DNA of 64,000 bases from Agromyces bracchium (GTDB lineage Bacteria; Actinomycetota; Actinomycetes; Actinomycetales; Microbacteriaceae): the NCBI RefSeq assembly GCF_009709675.1, contig NZ_WMLB01000001.1, positions 1-64,000 on the forward strand. Direction: 5' to 3'. The first letter of the stretch is position 1. Each line of letters opens with the position of its first letter. Below, in pieces: positions 1 to 9,433 of this stretch. Below the pieces are notes generated by a model. It made no database searches, was not told where the DNA came from, and saw only the letters and a list, made by a program, of their open reading frames with translations. The translations under genes and the position numbers were made by a program.

Positions 1-2
1 CC

Positions 3-680
3 GGCCTGTTCGGCGGCATGGGCGGCTGCGCGATGATCGGCCAGACGATGATCAACGTGAAGGCCTCCGGCGCGCGCACCCGAATCTCGACGTTCCTCGC
101 GGGCGTGTTCCTGCTCGTCCTCGTCGTCGTGCTCGGCGACGTCGTCGCGATCATCCCGATGGCCGCGCTCGTCGCCGTGATGATCATGGTGTCCGTCGCG
201 ACGTTCGACTGGCACTCCGTGCGCTGGTCGACGCTCAAGCGGATGCCGAAGTCGGAGACCACCGTCATGGTCACCACCGTCGTCATCGTCGTGATCACGC
301 ACAACCTCGCGATCGGCGTCATCGCCGGCGTCGTCGTCGCCATGATCGCCTTCGCCCGCCGCGTCGCGCACTTCGCGAGCGTCGAGCGACGCGTCGAGCT
401 CGATGGGGCGGTGCCCACCGCGTACTACAGGGTGGACGGTGAGCTATTCTTCGCATCGAGCAACGACCTGACCACCCAGTTCGAGTACGCCGACGACCCC
501 GACCGGGTCGTCATCGACATGTCCGGTTCGCACATCTGGGACGCCTCGACCGTCGCCGCGCTCGACAGCATCACCACCAAGTACGAGCACCACGGCAAGC
601 GTGCGGTCATCGTCGGCATGAACGAGGCGAGCACCCGCCTGCACGGCCGCCTCGCCGGCAACCTGGGTGCCGGGCGCTAG
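3..680 (+). CDS. SulP-family anion permease, C-terminal part (5' end outside window)
   Basis: The open frame enters the window already running, so the N-terminal half is missing. The visible 225 residues hold the last membrane helices of a SulP/SLC26 transporter (hydrophobic runs near residues 35-60 and 90-115) followed by a cytoplasmic STAS domain (about residues 125-220). The GLFGG..GCAMIGQTMINVKASGARTR stretch is typical of the SulP core. The family moves sulfate, bicarbonate or related anions, and the substrate cannot be told from this fragment. It ends 57 bp before the convergent glycosyltransferase, and no obvious hairpin was seen between them. It is probably the first chromosomal gene flanking the accessory block. 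Confidence 0.9.
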   Translation, partial: GLFGGMGGCAMIGQTMINVKASGARTRISTFLAGVFLLVLVVVLGDVVAIIPMAALVAVMIMVSVATFDWHSVRWSTLKRMPKSETTVMVTTVVIVVITHNLAIGVIAGVVVAMIAFARRVAHFASVERRVELDGAVPTAYYRVDGELFFASSNDLTTQFEYADDPDRVVIDMSGSHIWDASTVAALDSITTKYEHHGKRAVIVGMNEASTRLHGRLAGNLGAGR

Positions 681-737
681 CACGCCACATGACTTGAAGC
701 GGACCCAACAGCACTCATTCGTCGATGGGCATCTCAA

Positions 738-2015
738 TCATGCTGGCTCACCCTGGCGAAACCAGATCAAGGCCGGCAGGGCTGCCTCGATCTCGCGAAG
801 TTCATCCGCTTCTCGACTAGTCCCACCGGAGCGCCGGCCTGATTGGCCGCCGATGGCTTCCCGGTACAACGATTCCACAGTGTCGATGGATTTCTCGATG
901 CTGTGTCGTTCTGCGATCGCTCGGCTTGCGCGCGCCATGGCGTCGAGTTGCGTCCGCGTCGAGGTGGCGATGCGCACCATCCGGTCTGCAAGTTGCGAAA
1001 CGCTGCCTGGCTCGAACAGGTAGCCGTTGACTCCATCCCGAACCAGATGCGGGAGTGCTAGTGCGTTGGCTACGAGTACTGGCTTGGAGGCCGAGAGCGC
1101 TTCAAGCGTTGCGAGAGATTGGAGATCCGCCGTTCCCGGCATGCAGAACATCGTGCAGCGAAGGTAGGCGTCCCGCAGCTCCTCATCCGTCACGCGCCCA
1201 AGGAATCGCACCCGATTGGAAACGTTCAAGTCGTCGCACAGAGCCATCAGCATCGGCAGTTGCTCCCCTCCGCCCACGATCTCCAACCGCAGGTTAGCGC
1301 TGTGCACTGCTTGAGCGATCGCGCGGATGATCTGGTCGACGTGCTTCTCCTTCGCGAGACGACCCACGAATAGCACGGTTGGTACGTCGCTGGCGCCATG
1401 GCTACCGTGCCCGGAGAACTGCTGGAGGTCGATCCCGTTAGAAATGACGCGGATCGGTGTCTGGATGCCGTTCTTGGCCATTTCCTCCGCGGATCGGCTC
1501 GTCGGCGTCGTGAGGATGTCTGCGTCAGCGAACTTCTTGTCCATGTCTTTCCACATCCACCACTTGACGATTCTCTTCAGCCAGTCGGGCGCGGGCACGA
1601 AAGGCAGCAAGTTCTCCGGCATGAGATGGTTTGTCGCGACCAACGCAACGCCCCTTCGCTTGGCTTCCCGTATCGCGGCGCTGCAGATCGCGAACGTGCC
1701 CTGAACGTGGACGACATCGGGGGCGAATTCATCGAAAGCCTGCCTGATGGTCGGGCGTACCTCCCATGGAACACCGACGCGGTGCGACGTGTGGACAGCC
1801 ACGGCTCGCGACCTCACTTCGTACACGCTCACTCCGGTGTCGGCGCGGGAGAACCGTGCTCGACCGGCGGTGGATCGCGGCGCAACGATCCTTACCGCGT
1901 TCCCCCGTCGAGCCAGTGCGTCCGCGAGCCTATGCGTCGCGATGGCAGCTCCATTGATCTCTGGGAGGTAGGTTTCGGCGACGATCAGAACTTTGAGCGA
2001 CTCCTGGGTTCGCAC
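738..2015 (-). CDS. GT4-family glycosyltransferase
   Basis: A 425-residue GT-B fold glycosyltransferase of the GT4/PimB-like type. The N-terminal Rossmann domain begins KVLIVAETYLPEINGAA with the glycine-containing acceptor-side loop. The C-terminal domain has the nucleotide-sugar signature VISNGID, then VLFVGRLAKEKHVD, then the EALSASKPVLVA segment that usually carries the E-x7-E motif. The first acidic residue of that motif region is Asp here (ADLQSLATLEAL). It probably moves a hexose from GDP- or UDP-sugar to a lipid or cell-wall acceptor at the inner membrane face. The start is GTG, with GAGG about 6 nt upstream. It stands alone, convergent with the SulP gene, and its third-codon GC looks lower than in the housekeeping genes, so it may belong to the accessory block. 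The acceptor is unknown. Confidence 0.85.
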   Translation of the reverse strand: MRTQESLKVLIVAETYLPEINGAAIATHRLADALARRGNAVRIVAPRSTAGRARFSRADTGVSVYEVRSRAVAVHTSHRVGVPWEVRPTIRQAFDEFAPDVVHVQGTFAICSAAIREAKRRGVALVATNHLMPENLLPFVPAPDWLKRIVKWWMWKDMDKKFADADILTTPTSRSAEEMAKNGIQTPIRVISNGIDLQQFSGHGSHGASDVPTVLFVGRLAKEKHVDQIIRAIAQAVHSANLRLEIVGGGEQLPMLMALCDDLNVSNRVRFLGRVTDEELRDAYLRCTMFCMPGTADLQSLATLEALSASKPVLVANALALPHLVRDGVNGYLFEPGSVSQLADRMVRIATSTRTQLDAMARASRAIAERHSIEKSIDTVESLYREAIGGQSGRRSGGTSREADELREIEAALPALIWFRQGEPA

Positions 2016-2592
2016 TGGCGACCTCGACTTCCAATTTCGGTGTATGACGTCACGGAGGTATCACGCGCTTGCCGTGCTGAGCTGTACCCCGTTGCGCGGC
2101 TCGGCTGACGGTGATGCGATGCGTTCCCGTCCGAGAGAGCGACGCACTCGCGTCCGGGACTCTTCAGTGACCGCCGGCGTGCGTGCGGACGCGCACAACC
2201 GGGCGCGGAACGGCACGGGTTCGATACTGCTGCCCTACACTAGGCGCGCCGTATCCACTAGACAACGACCAGAGATCTTGCCCCCTTCATCGCTTCTCCT
2301 TATGTGTTGATGGAGTGTCACGCTCCTTGAATAGGCGGTCAATGCGAACGTTGGATCGAGGCGTATCGAATCGCGAATCCTCGCGCGAACCGATTCCTGC
2401 AGCGTCATCGGGTGGTTCGTGCGGTCGTTCGCGATCTGCTCGATCGTTGGGCAGGGCTCACCCGGCGGGCAAGGCGTTCGACTTCGTCACGGCCCTCGCT
2501 CAATCAGGGCCCTAGACACAACACATCCGTCCAGCCCATCGCAGCGCAGGCCAACTCCGATGCCGATCAGCACGCTCGTCAAGTGCCTCGAG
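2016..2592. other. 577-bp stretch without a recognisable gene
   Basis: This stretch lies between the end of the repeat protein and the start of the glycosyltransferase (both minus strand), so it must contain the glycosyltransferase promoter. It is less GC-rich than its surroundings, especially around 2265-2340. The short open frames here (for example + strand 2183-2515) lack ribosome-binding sites and familiar protein sequence. I see no tRNA, hairpin terminator or tRNA-Gln fragment. It may be decayed accessory DNA. Confidence 0.5.
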
Positions 2593-3855
2593 TCAGCGAT
2601 TCAGCCGGAGGATCGTGCTCCCGGCCTTTGCTCCACCTGCCATCCGCAGCGTGAAGCCGATCTGGCGTGCTGCGGCCCGAGCTGCCATCCGCGAGTCCGC
2701 GGCAACGAGTCCGACGGAAGCGAGTCCTTCCAGCAATTCCTGCATGGCGATCTCCGCAATCACGTATTCGAACGCCATTGTCGGCTTGCCGCTGAGATGA
2801 CGTGCGCGTGTCTCGATCGTGGCCTCGCGCGTAAGTCGCTCAAGGTTGTGCTCGGCATGGCGGACGATTGCGTTCATCAGTCGCTCGAGCACTTGCCGGC
2901 GCTCGGCTCTCCGGACAACCGCCTGGGTGCTTCGGACGGCCGCCGAGATGTCTCGGCTCGTCAGCAGGTCCACGCGTCGAACCTGAGCGATGACGACGTC
3001 GACAGCCCGCGCGTACACCACCCGCTCGATGTCGACAAGCGGAAGTCCAAGCCGTCGGCGCCGATTCGCATAGGACTCAGCGAAGTCACGCATGGTCTGG
3101 GCGTGCTCGAGCATGTGCTCGGTCAGCGTCTCCCCGAACACCGTGAGCTGCCGAACATGCTCGTTGAGTGAGGGATCCTCGAAATACGCATCGGCGTCAC
3201 GTTCATTCGCGCGGCGCTCTGCCGCGGACGTCGGGTGGAGGCGCTTCGGCGGCAACCCGGAACGCGCGAGCCGCCGCTTCAACCGTCGAGCTGCAGCATT
3301 CGCCTCAAGCTCCGCTTGATAGGTCTTGGGATCGCTCCGCCGCTGGCGCTGAAGCTCCGCCCGACGCTCCTTGTTCCGCTCAGCCCATTCCTTCGACGCG
3401 CGCCTGGTGCGTTCAGGGTCGGCGTCGCGTCGGGCAGCGGCGCGAGCGCTCACCTCCTCGCGGTGCGTCTCGTAATAGCGGTTGTAGTACTCGCGCACCT
3501 TGTCGCGGTTCGCCTCGACCCACTGCAGCTGGTACGTGCGCACCCGCTCGGGATGCTCCTCCCGCCAGCGCTTCGACCGTTCCCTCGCCTTCCGCCTCGT
3601 CTCGGCCTCGCGCCGCTTTCGCGCAGCGGCGCGGCGCGCAGAATCGCGGTTCTGCTGGCGTGAACGGTCGAGGTGTTGCTCCCGCCAGCGTCGGTTCAGC
3701 TCGCGTACGCGCTCGGGGTGGGCTGCCTTCCAGGCTCGGCTCTGCTCGTGGACGCGATCGAGGTTTGCCTCTCGCCAGCGTCGCTTCACCTCACTGGTGT
3801 GTTCCCGCTTCGCGGCAGCCCGAGCTGCTTCGTCGTCGTAATCCGGATCAGGCAC
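2593..3855 (-). CDS. Arginine-rich tandem-repeat protein of unknown function
   Basis: A 420-residue, very basic protein. Residues about 10-200 are degenerate tandem repeats of roughly 17 residues built on the pattern W-R/K-E-x-N/H-x-D/E-R-V-R-x-x-N-R (units such as RRWREANLDRVHEQ, AWKAAHPERVRELN and RWREEHPERVRTY), predicted to be long charged helices. The C-terminal 200 residues are a different, probably globular helical domain with no motif I recognise. Similar W-R-E-R repeat segments occur in proteins of actinobacterial plasmids and phages, sometimes beside HNH domains, but no nuclease motif is visible here. The GTG start has AGGG about 7 nt upstream and sits 9 bp after the stop of the small acidic gene, so the two are probably co-transcribed. 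Nucleic-acid or surface binding is only a guess from charge. Confidence 0.7.
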   Translation of the reverse strand: MPDPDYDDEAARAAAKREHTSEVKRRWREANLDRVHEQSRAWKAAHPERVRELNRRWREQHLDRSRQQNRDSARRAAARKRREAETRRKARERSKRWREEHPERVRTYQLQWVEANRDKVREYYNRYYETHREEVSARAAARRDADPERTRRASKEWAERNKERRAELQRQRRSDPKTYQAELEANAAARRLKRRLARSGLPPKRLHPTSAAERRANERDADAYFEDPSLNEHVRQLTVFGETLTEHMLEHAQTMRDFAESYANRRRRLGLPLVDIERVVYARAVDVVIAQVRRVDLLTSRDISAAVRSTQAVVRRAERRQVLERLMNAIVRHAEHNLERLTREATIETRARHLSGKPTMAFEYVIAEIAMQELLEGLASVGLVAADSRMAARAAARQIGFTLRMAGGAKAGSTILRLNR

Positions 3856-3864
3856 GGCAGATCC

Positions 3865-4131
3865 CTATTCACGGGGAGGCGGTGCGAGCTCGATCACCAG
3901 GGCGAGGAGCTCGGAGCGATGCGCCGACGGATTGGTGATGACGCGTCCGACGACGGTGCGAAGGCGCTCGAGGTCCTCGGGCGGGAGTCCGTCGATCGGC
4001 TCGAGGCAGTACGCGATGTCCCGTTGGAGGTCGTACTCGTCATCATCGATCGCGATCTCCGGGTAGTAGAACAGCGCCGCGAGCGCAGTTCGGCTGAGAA
4101 GGTCGTCGAACTGCTCCTGCGGGACCGTCAT
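3865..4131 (-). CDS. Small acidic protein of unknown function (88 aa)
   Basis: The protein starts MTVPQEQFDDLLSRTALAALFYYPEIAIDDDEYDL and is acidic and mostly helical, with no signal peptide or membrane segment. I chose the ATG at 4131 rather than the upstream in-frame ATG at 4155 because AGGAGGTG lies 5 nt before it, an excellent ribosome-binding site. The stop is 9 bp from the start of the repeat protein, so the two form a short operon. It lies downstream of relaxase and membrane-protein genes of a mobile element. Its role is unknown; a partner or modulator for the basic repeat protein is possible but unsupported beyond adjacency. Confidence 0.7.
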   Translation of the reverse strand: MTVPQEQFDDLLSRTALAALFYYPEIAIDDDEYDLQRDIAYCLEPIDGLPPEDLERLRTVVGRVITNPSAHRSELLALVIELAPPPRE

Positions 4132-4229
4132 GGCTGCACCTCCTGCTTGCGGCATCCTCGTGCCACAAGACTTACGCGAAGAACAGGTGCGCCGACGGTG
4201 CCGTGCCGGTCATCCGGCGATGAGAATCT

Positions 4230-4637
4230 CTACCTGACCAGCTCGACCGACGCACTGTCGACGCTGCGGCCGACGGGAGTGCCAAGGCCAAGGTCCTCAT
4301 CTGCCTCGCGCGCACCCGCCGATGCCCGACGCGCACGGGCCTCCTGCGTCCGCACTCGAGCAAGCCGAAGCAGTGTCGCTGGCCCGGCGACCACGAACTT
4401 GAGCGCGTTCCAGGTGAAGAGCAGCCCGACGAGGTTGAGCCATCCGGGAGCGCCGCCCTCCGCCATCCCGAAGCAGAGCAGCGCTCCGAGGCCGTAGGGA
4501 ACCGCAAATAGCATTGCCGGCACACCCCACTTGAGCCCGCGGCGCGTGTGGATGGCGTCGAGCAGCAGGTTCGTCGGCATGAAGCGTCGGAACGCGAGGC
4601 GAGTGCGGGCGACGACCACCCAGATGAGTCCGAACAT
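4230..4637 (-). CDS. Small membrane protein of mobile-element type (135 aa)
   Basis: The N-terminus MFGLIWVVVARTRLAFRRFMPTN is followed by two likely transmembrane helices (about residues 40-58 and 65-90), then a hydrophilic acidic tail of about 45 residues. The ATG at 4637 is preceded by GGAGGG at good spacing, and the larger open frame upstream is a shadow of the relaxase gene. Proteins with this LAFRRFMPTNLLLDAI..RRGLKWGVPAMLFAVPY signature recur, as far as I recall, in conjugative or integrated elements of Microbacteriaceae beside relaxase genes. That supports membership of the same element here, 112 bp downstream of the relaxase remnant. A role in transfer or entry exclusion is possible, but nothing in the sequence proves it. 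Confidence 0.75.
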   Translation of the reverse strand: MFGLIWVVVARTRLAFRRFMPTNLLLDAIHTRRGLKWGVPAMLFAVPYGLGALLCFGMAEGGAPGWLNLVGLLFTWNALKFVVAGPATLLRLARVRTQEARARRASAGAREADEDLGLGTPVGRSVDSASVELVR

Positions 4638-4749
4638 GCTGCAGCCCTCCACGTGTTCGGCGACGAGAACCTGGAAGGACCGCCGAGGATCGGAGGTCAT
4701 GCCACCGCGACGAGCGGTGCAACGAAACGAGGTCGCCTTCAGCGGCATT

Positions 4750-7700
4750 CTAGAACTGCGAACCGACAGCCGGAAGGCGTGTCGGGACACTCGGTCGCTG
4801 GCGTCCGAAATCGGCTTCATGCTCGGACAGCTGCCGCGCGAGACCGAGAGCACGCCGGGCCCGCGCCGCATCCGCCCGCTGCACGTCGGTGACGGGTTCC
4901 GGCCCCAAGGCAGACTTGCTCGCGACACCGTACCGATCTCGGTAGGCCGCGACCAAGCGGGCATGCCGGCGCCATTCCTCCATTGCCTGGCGCCCGGGTG
5001 TCCCGAGGGCAAGCGCCCACGGCTCCTTCGATGCCAGCGCCCGATCGAGAAGCGCATCCGCGCGCGCCTCCATGAGATCGCGCCGCTCGTCGAGCGCACG
5101 CCGCGCGCCGGGGTCGATCGCCCCCAATGCCGCCGGAATGAGCCCCGCGATGAAATGAGCCTCCCGGCGAGACGATCCACCTCGTGCACCGACACCACGC
5201 GCGGCCGCCACAACGATCCGCGCGCGAAGAACCGCCGCGACATCCTGCGCGTCATCGAAACCCCGCCCGCCGACGGCCGCAGAAAGCAGCTGCTCGACGT
5301 CGAAGCCGGCCGCCTCCCCGCGCCGCAGCTCCGCGCCCAGCGGCCCCAACGCCTCAGACGAGATCACGGCAGTTGCTTGCTCGTCGCCAAGGCCGGAAGT
5401 ACGCACCAGCCCAGCCCAACGATCGCGCTGCGCCGCCGCCGCGATCGTCTCGTACTCCGCTGCGAGCTGCGCAATCGACCCCCACGAGTCCTGCTCCGCC
5501 GCGAGCGTCTCGTGCGCCGACGGTTCGGCGCCGACGTGGTGCAGCACCCCGTATAGGACGCTCCGCGCCGTCACCGTCTCCGCATCGCCCGGTCGAGGCC
5601 CGGCATGCGCGACATCGGGTCGGTCGACGGCGACGTACGCGACGTTCGACTCCCGCCCACGCGTCATCCCCACATAGAAGTTCTCTCGCGACGTGCCCGA
5701 CGCGACCACGACGTGCGCGGTGTCCGTCGTGATGCCCTGCGCACGGTGCGCGGTCACGGCGTACCCGAGCTCGACATGACCTGCGACGTACGACGCGGGC
5801 AGCACGACGGTGCCGCTCCAGGAACGACCCGGCCGTTGCACCTCGATCGAACCGTCCTTGTGCACCGCTGCAACCGTCCACCGGTCCCCGTTGCGAACCC
5901 ATCCCCCGCCCGCACGGCGGCGCCGATCATTCCGGCGCGTGATGACGGTGTCGCCGACGGATGCCGCGGTCCCGTCGTGAAGAGCCACTTCGCGTGTTGC
6001 GTCGACCCGCCCCTCCAAGATCAGCTCGCTGCGTGCCCGGATGTTGATGGCCAGCACCGCCTCGTTCGATTCGCTGATCAGGAGGCTCGCCTTGCCGGCG
6101 CGGCTATCCAGACGCCACGCTGCGTAGGCGGCATCTGCCATGGCCTCCGTACTGCCTTCGACCACGCGGTCATGCGCGACGTACTGGTCGATCGCGTCGG
6201 TCTGGCCATTGCGCAGCGACAAGGATGCCTCCTTCTCCCAAGCATGCACGAAGCGATGCACCTCAGCGAGTTCGGCGACATCCGTTCGGTGGTGAACGAG
6301 CATCGAGAACGCGCCGCCGGCGTCGACGGACTGCAGTTGCGCGGGGTCGCCGACGAGGAGAACCTTCGCTCCCCCGCGTTCGGCGAGCGCGGTCACTCGG
6401 TCGAGGTGCAGGGTGCCTGCGAGGGATGCCTCATCGACGATGACGAGTTGTCCGGGCCGGAACGACGTGCCCGAGGCCAGATGGTCGTGCCACCACTTCG
6501 CGAGGTTCTCGGTCGGAATGCCGAGGTCCTCTGAGAGCACGTGGGCTGCCGCGGCGGATGGCGCGAGCCCGACGACCGAGCCGGCGCCGCGTGCTCGTTC
6601 CCAAGCTCGTCGAAGTGCGCTCATGGTGGTCGTCTTCCCTGTGCCGGCCGGCCCCACGAGCACGTCGACGACGCGCCCCGACGCGACGATCCTGGCGATC
6701 GCCTCGAGTTGTCGAGAGTCGACCAGCGGCGTGCCTCGGCGGCGACCTAGCGTCGCCCGCTCCGTGGTTGGCGCGACACGTGGCGCCGACTCGCGTTCTG
6801 AACGCTCAAGCAGGTTCGCCTCAGCCGCCATCACATCCGTCGACGTGAACACGGCGGAGTGCTTCGGTCGGAACACGGAGCTCCCGTCGACTCGCTGGAA
6901 CGCCGCCGGGCTCGATGCAAGCTCCGGCGGGGTCAGACGCAGCGACACCTGTTCCGCGGCATCGACGATCATCCCCACCACCGCCTCGCGATCGGCGGCC
7001 GAAGCGAATCGAAGTCCCATCGTCTGGCGCGCCGCCTCGGCCACGAGGTTCCAATGCCGCCACGTCGCACGCTTCTCGCTCACGCCGTGCATGACCGCTA
7101 CCCCGAGCGCACGAACCTCGGGAAGCGGGAGATCGTGGGCGCCGAGCACGCCCTGCGATCCGTTCGCCGTCGCCGTGCCCGCCCAGCTCGTGGCATCCGT
7201 ACCGAGCACGCGCGACGCGCGCTCACACCAACCTGCCGTGAGATCTGCGAGCGAACGAACATGCTTGACGGGGCGAGTCGACAGGGTGGCCTGCGCGCGC
7301 AGCTTCATGATGGTCACCCGACCGGGACGACGCCCATGCGTTGCGATGTGCGCTTCGATCAGCCGGTCCGTCTCCTGGCCGATGTGCCGCGATCGCGTCG
7401 AGAACTCGGCGACCAACGAGTCAGGAACCGTCGCGATCGCCCACGCGGGATTGCGGTCACGCCCTCGCGCCCGCTGCTCCCAATGCACGCCGATCAGGCG
7501 GGTCAGCTCGTCGGCGAAGATCGCCTCGTGCAGCTCCGAGATCGCAACGACCGCCGCATGCAGTGGCCGGCCGTCGAGCGAGCGCCACCGTCCGTCGAGC
7601 ACGGTCATGACCTTGTTGCTGATCACGACGTGCGTGTGCAGGTGCGGATCGCCGGCGCGACTGTCGAAGTGGTCGTATGCGGTTGCGATGACCCCCGAGA

Positions 7701-7941
7701 CCTCGACCTGCGCAACGGCGCCATCGCGCACCGCAACCCCGGTGCGCGTCGCTGCAACTTCGCGCTCGAGGTAGGCAAGCGATTCTGCAACCGCTGCATG
7801 GTGCGCTTGCGCGATGAGCGCCTGCGTCGTCGCATCCGCAATGCCCCAGAGCACGCTTGCGGACTTCGGAATCGAGAACGTGAAGTCGTAACCGGCGACG
7901 GCGCGACGGCGGGATGTCTCGTGGCCGGGCTGTCTCGCCGA
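4750..7941 (-). pseudogene. MobF/TraA-type conjugative relaxase-helicase, N-terminus lost
   Basis: The frame reads RRRAVAGYDFTFSIPKSASVLWG immediately after an in-frame TAA at 7942-7944. That block normally lies well inside a MobF relaxase, so roughly the first 100-150 residues, with the catalytic tyrosine of the nicking reaction, are missing. The remainder is well preserved. It has the metal-binding histidines in HFDSRAGDPHLHTHVV (residues about 62-75 counted from the GTG at 7854), a RecD-like helicase with Walker A GPAGTGKTT (about 401-409), Walker B VIVDEAS, GDPAQL, and the late motifs VTAHRAQG and YVGMTRGRES. A protein could still start at the 7854 GTG but could not nick DNA. The break lies 8 bp from the stop codon of the TIR gene, so a recombination joined the two. 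The open frame looks recent, since no internal stops have accumulated over 1,060 codons. Confidence 0.9.
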
Positions 7942-7948
7942 TTAGTCG

Positions 7949-9091
7949 TTAGGCTTCGACCGCCTGCTGACGGAGCGCTGGTTCGACTTCGTCGATGAGC
8001 TTGATCCATCCGCGCATCACGGTTAGGCCATCCACGAACAGGGTGAGCCCCTCTCGAAGGGTGCGAAGAGGCTTGCGCAGGTCTCGCGACATTTTCTCGA
8101 TTGGCTCAATCTGCTCGATCATCGATGCGACCGCAGCCATACCGACCTCTGCTTGCTCGACCATCCCTCTGATCGCGTCAAAAAACCCCTCGAATTGCTG
8201 GAGCGACTCGGGGTTCGCAGCGACTTCCGCAGGAGCGCGCTCGATGATGACGCGGACGCCCTCGTCGACCTCGTTGAGGCTGCTTGCAAAGTCGCCGCCG
8301 AGGCCGCGGACCTGCTCGGCAGGCTGCGCGAGGCTCTCCGCCAACGCGCGCGCCACACGCAACCGATTCGCGACCTCAGCCTGAGGATTTCGGTTCGACT
8401 TGATGTCGGTGGTCGCCTCCTGCATCGCTCGGCCGATGTCCTCAATCGCGCTGCCGACCTCGGCCAAAATGTCAGTCATGCGCGGGAGGGAAGTCTCCAT
8501 CGCGCCTAGCTTGTCCAGCGATCCGAGCGAAGAGTCGTCCTGTTCTTCGTCTGCGACGCGATCGAGATCGAGTGCCGCCGCGCTCGCCTCAGCCGCCGCA
8601 TTGGCCTGCACCAACCGTTCCGCAAGCTGCGCGACGGCTCGGCGGTACTCACCAGAGCCCAACTCTGCGAACTTCAACTCGGTCCAGTCGGACCATTGGA
8701 ATCGTCGAACCAGGGCGATCAGGTCATCGTCCGGATCCTCAACGTGCAATCCGGGAAAGTTGACCCACAACAGCGGCAGCACGAGTTCCTTGACACCCAA
8801 GCGCTCAGCTCGGCGGGCGAAGAAATTGAGCTCTCGACGGCACTCCTTGCTCTGGAAGTATCGCGGAGTGATCACGGGCACGAAGAAGGCAACCGTCGCC
8901 AGACTCGCGTCAATCTCCGGCTTCCAGTCGTCGCCCCATCCCAGTTGGTCGCGGTCGAGGAACAGTTCAACTGTCTCGCCGGTTAGCATCTCGAATTGAG
9001 CGCGAACGTCACGGGCCAATTGGGCGATCCGCCCTGAGTCGGCATTGTCATCAGCATGCACGTACGACCAGAAGCCTGAAATAGAGGTCAC
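7949..9091 (-). CDS. TIR-domain protein with helical C-terminal half
   Basis: 380 residues. The N-terminal TIR domain (about 1-150) has FWSYVHADD as strand A, the FLDRDQLGWGDDW loop, and the helix SKECRRELNFF, where E87 of the S-x-x-C-x-x-E pattern is the residue expected to catalyse NAD+ cleavage. The rest (about 165-380) is predicted helix or coiled coil, resembling sensory or oligomerising modules. No signal peptide or membrane segment was seen. Bacterial TIR proteins of this plan often deplete NAD+ in phage defence. The start is GTG, without a strong ribosome-binding site. The gene lies between the tRNA-Gln and the truncated relaxase, typical of defence cargo at a tRNA integration site. 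No accompanying NLR, Thoeris ThsA or Argonaute gene is adjacent. Confidence 0.8.
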   Translation of the reverse strand: MTSISGFWSYVHADDNADSGRIAQLARDVRAQFEMLTGETVELFLDRDQLGWGDDWKPEIDASLATVAFFVPVITPRYFQSKECRRELNFFARRAERLGVKELVLPLLWVNFPGLHVEDPDDDLIALVRRFQWSDWTELKFAELGSGEYRRAVAQLAERLVQANAAAEASAAALDLDRVADEEQDDSSLGSLDKLGAMETSLPRMTDILAEVGSAIEDIGRAMQEATTDIKSNRNPQAEVANRLRVARALAESLAQPAEQVRGLGGDFASSLNEVDEGVRVIIERAPAEVAANPESLQQFEGFFDAIRGMVEQAEVGMAAVASMIEQIEPIEKMSRDLRKPLRTLREGLTLFVDGLTVMRGWIKLIDEVEPALRQQAVEA

Positions 9092-9180
9092 GCACCCATA
9101 GTGGCAGAGGGCTCGCGAGTGGCAGAAGGGTCACGCGGAGGGGTTCCGGCGGGGATTGCCAAATCTGGCCGTATAAGCCT

Positions 9181-9221
9181 GAAGCCCGGTCCACCGCTAC
9201 TTCCGCGGTATTCCGGGCTTC
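9181..9221 (-). terminator. Hairpin terminator downstream of tRNA-Gln
   Basis: GAAGCCCGG pairs with CCGGGCTTC (9 bp), and an inner ACCGC/GCGGT stem stacks inside it. It starts 6 bp after the encoded CCA of the tRNA-Gln. No T-run follows, as is common for actinobacterial terminators. Confidence 0.75.
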
Positions 9222-9226
9222 TCCTA

Positions 9227-9301
9227 TGGCTGGGGTACCTGGACTCGAACCAAGAACAACTGAACCAGAATCAGCCGTGTTGCCAATTACACCATACCCC
9301 A
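9227..9301 (-). tRNA. tRNA-Gln (CTG anticodon)
   Basis: The minus-strand sequence begins TGGGGTATGGTGTAATTGG. It has a 7-bp acceptor stem (TGGGGTA/TACCCCA), discriminator G and an encoded CCA at 9229-9227. The anticodon stem CTGA/TCAG encloses loop TTCTGGT, giving anticodon CTG, and the T-arm loop contains GGTTCGAGTCC. It lies 132 bp downstream of gltX on the same strand; with a non-discriminating GluRS this tRNA would be charged through the Glu-tRNA(Gln) amidotransferase route. Its 3' end faces the accessory block. Confidence 0.97.
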
Positions 9302-9433
9302 ATGGCCCTGAACCGGGGTTCCGGGCCGACATGTAACTGTAGCCGATCGCGGGGTGCGGTCCAAATCGAGGGGGCCTCGTGAGCGGATGCCGCGGCAGCG
9401 ACGAGAGCGGCGCGGCCGCGGCATCCGTCGGGG

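Noticed and set aside
9101..9140. A short tandem GTGGCAGA-GG repeat upstream of the TIR gene
   Set aside because: Only two imperfect copies; too little to call a functional repeat.
681..9226. A second copy of the tRNA-Gln 3' end (attR) bounding the accessory block
   Set aside because: I looked for repeats of CTGGGGTACCTGGACTCG-like sequence at 681-737 and 2016-2592 and found none; also no integrase gene. The block may be a remnant.
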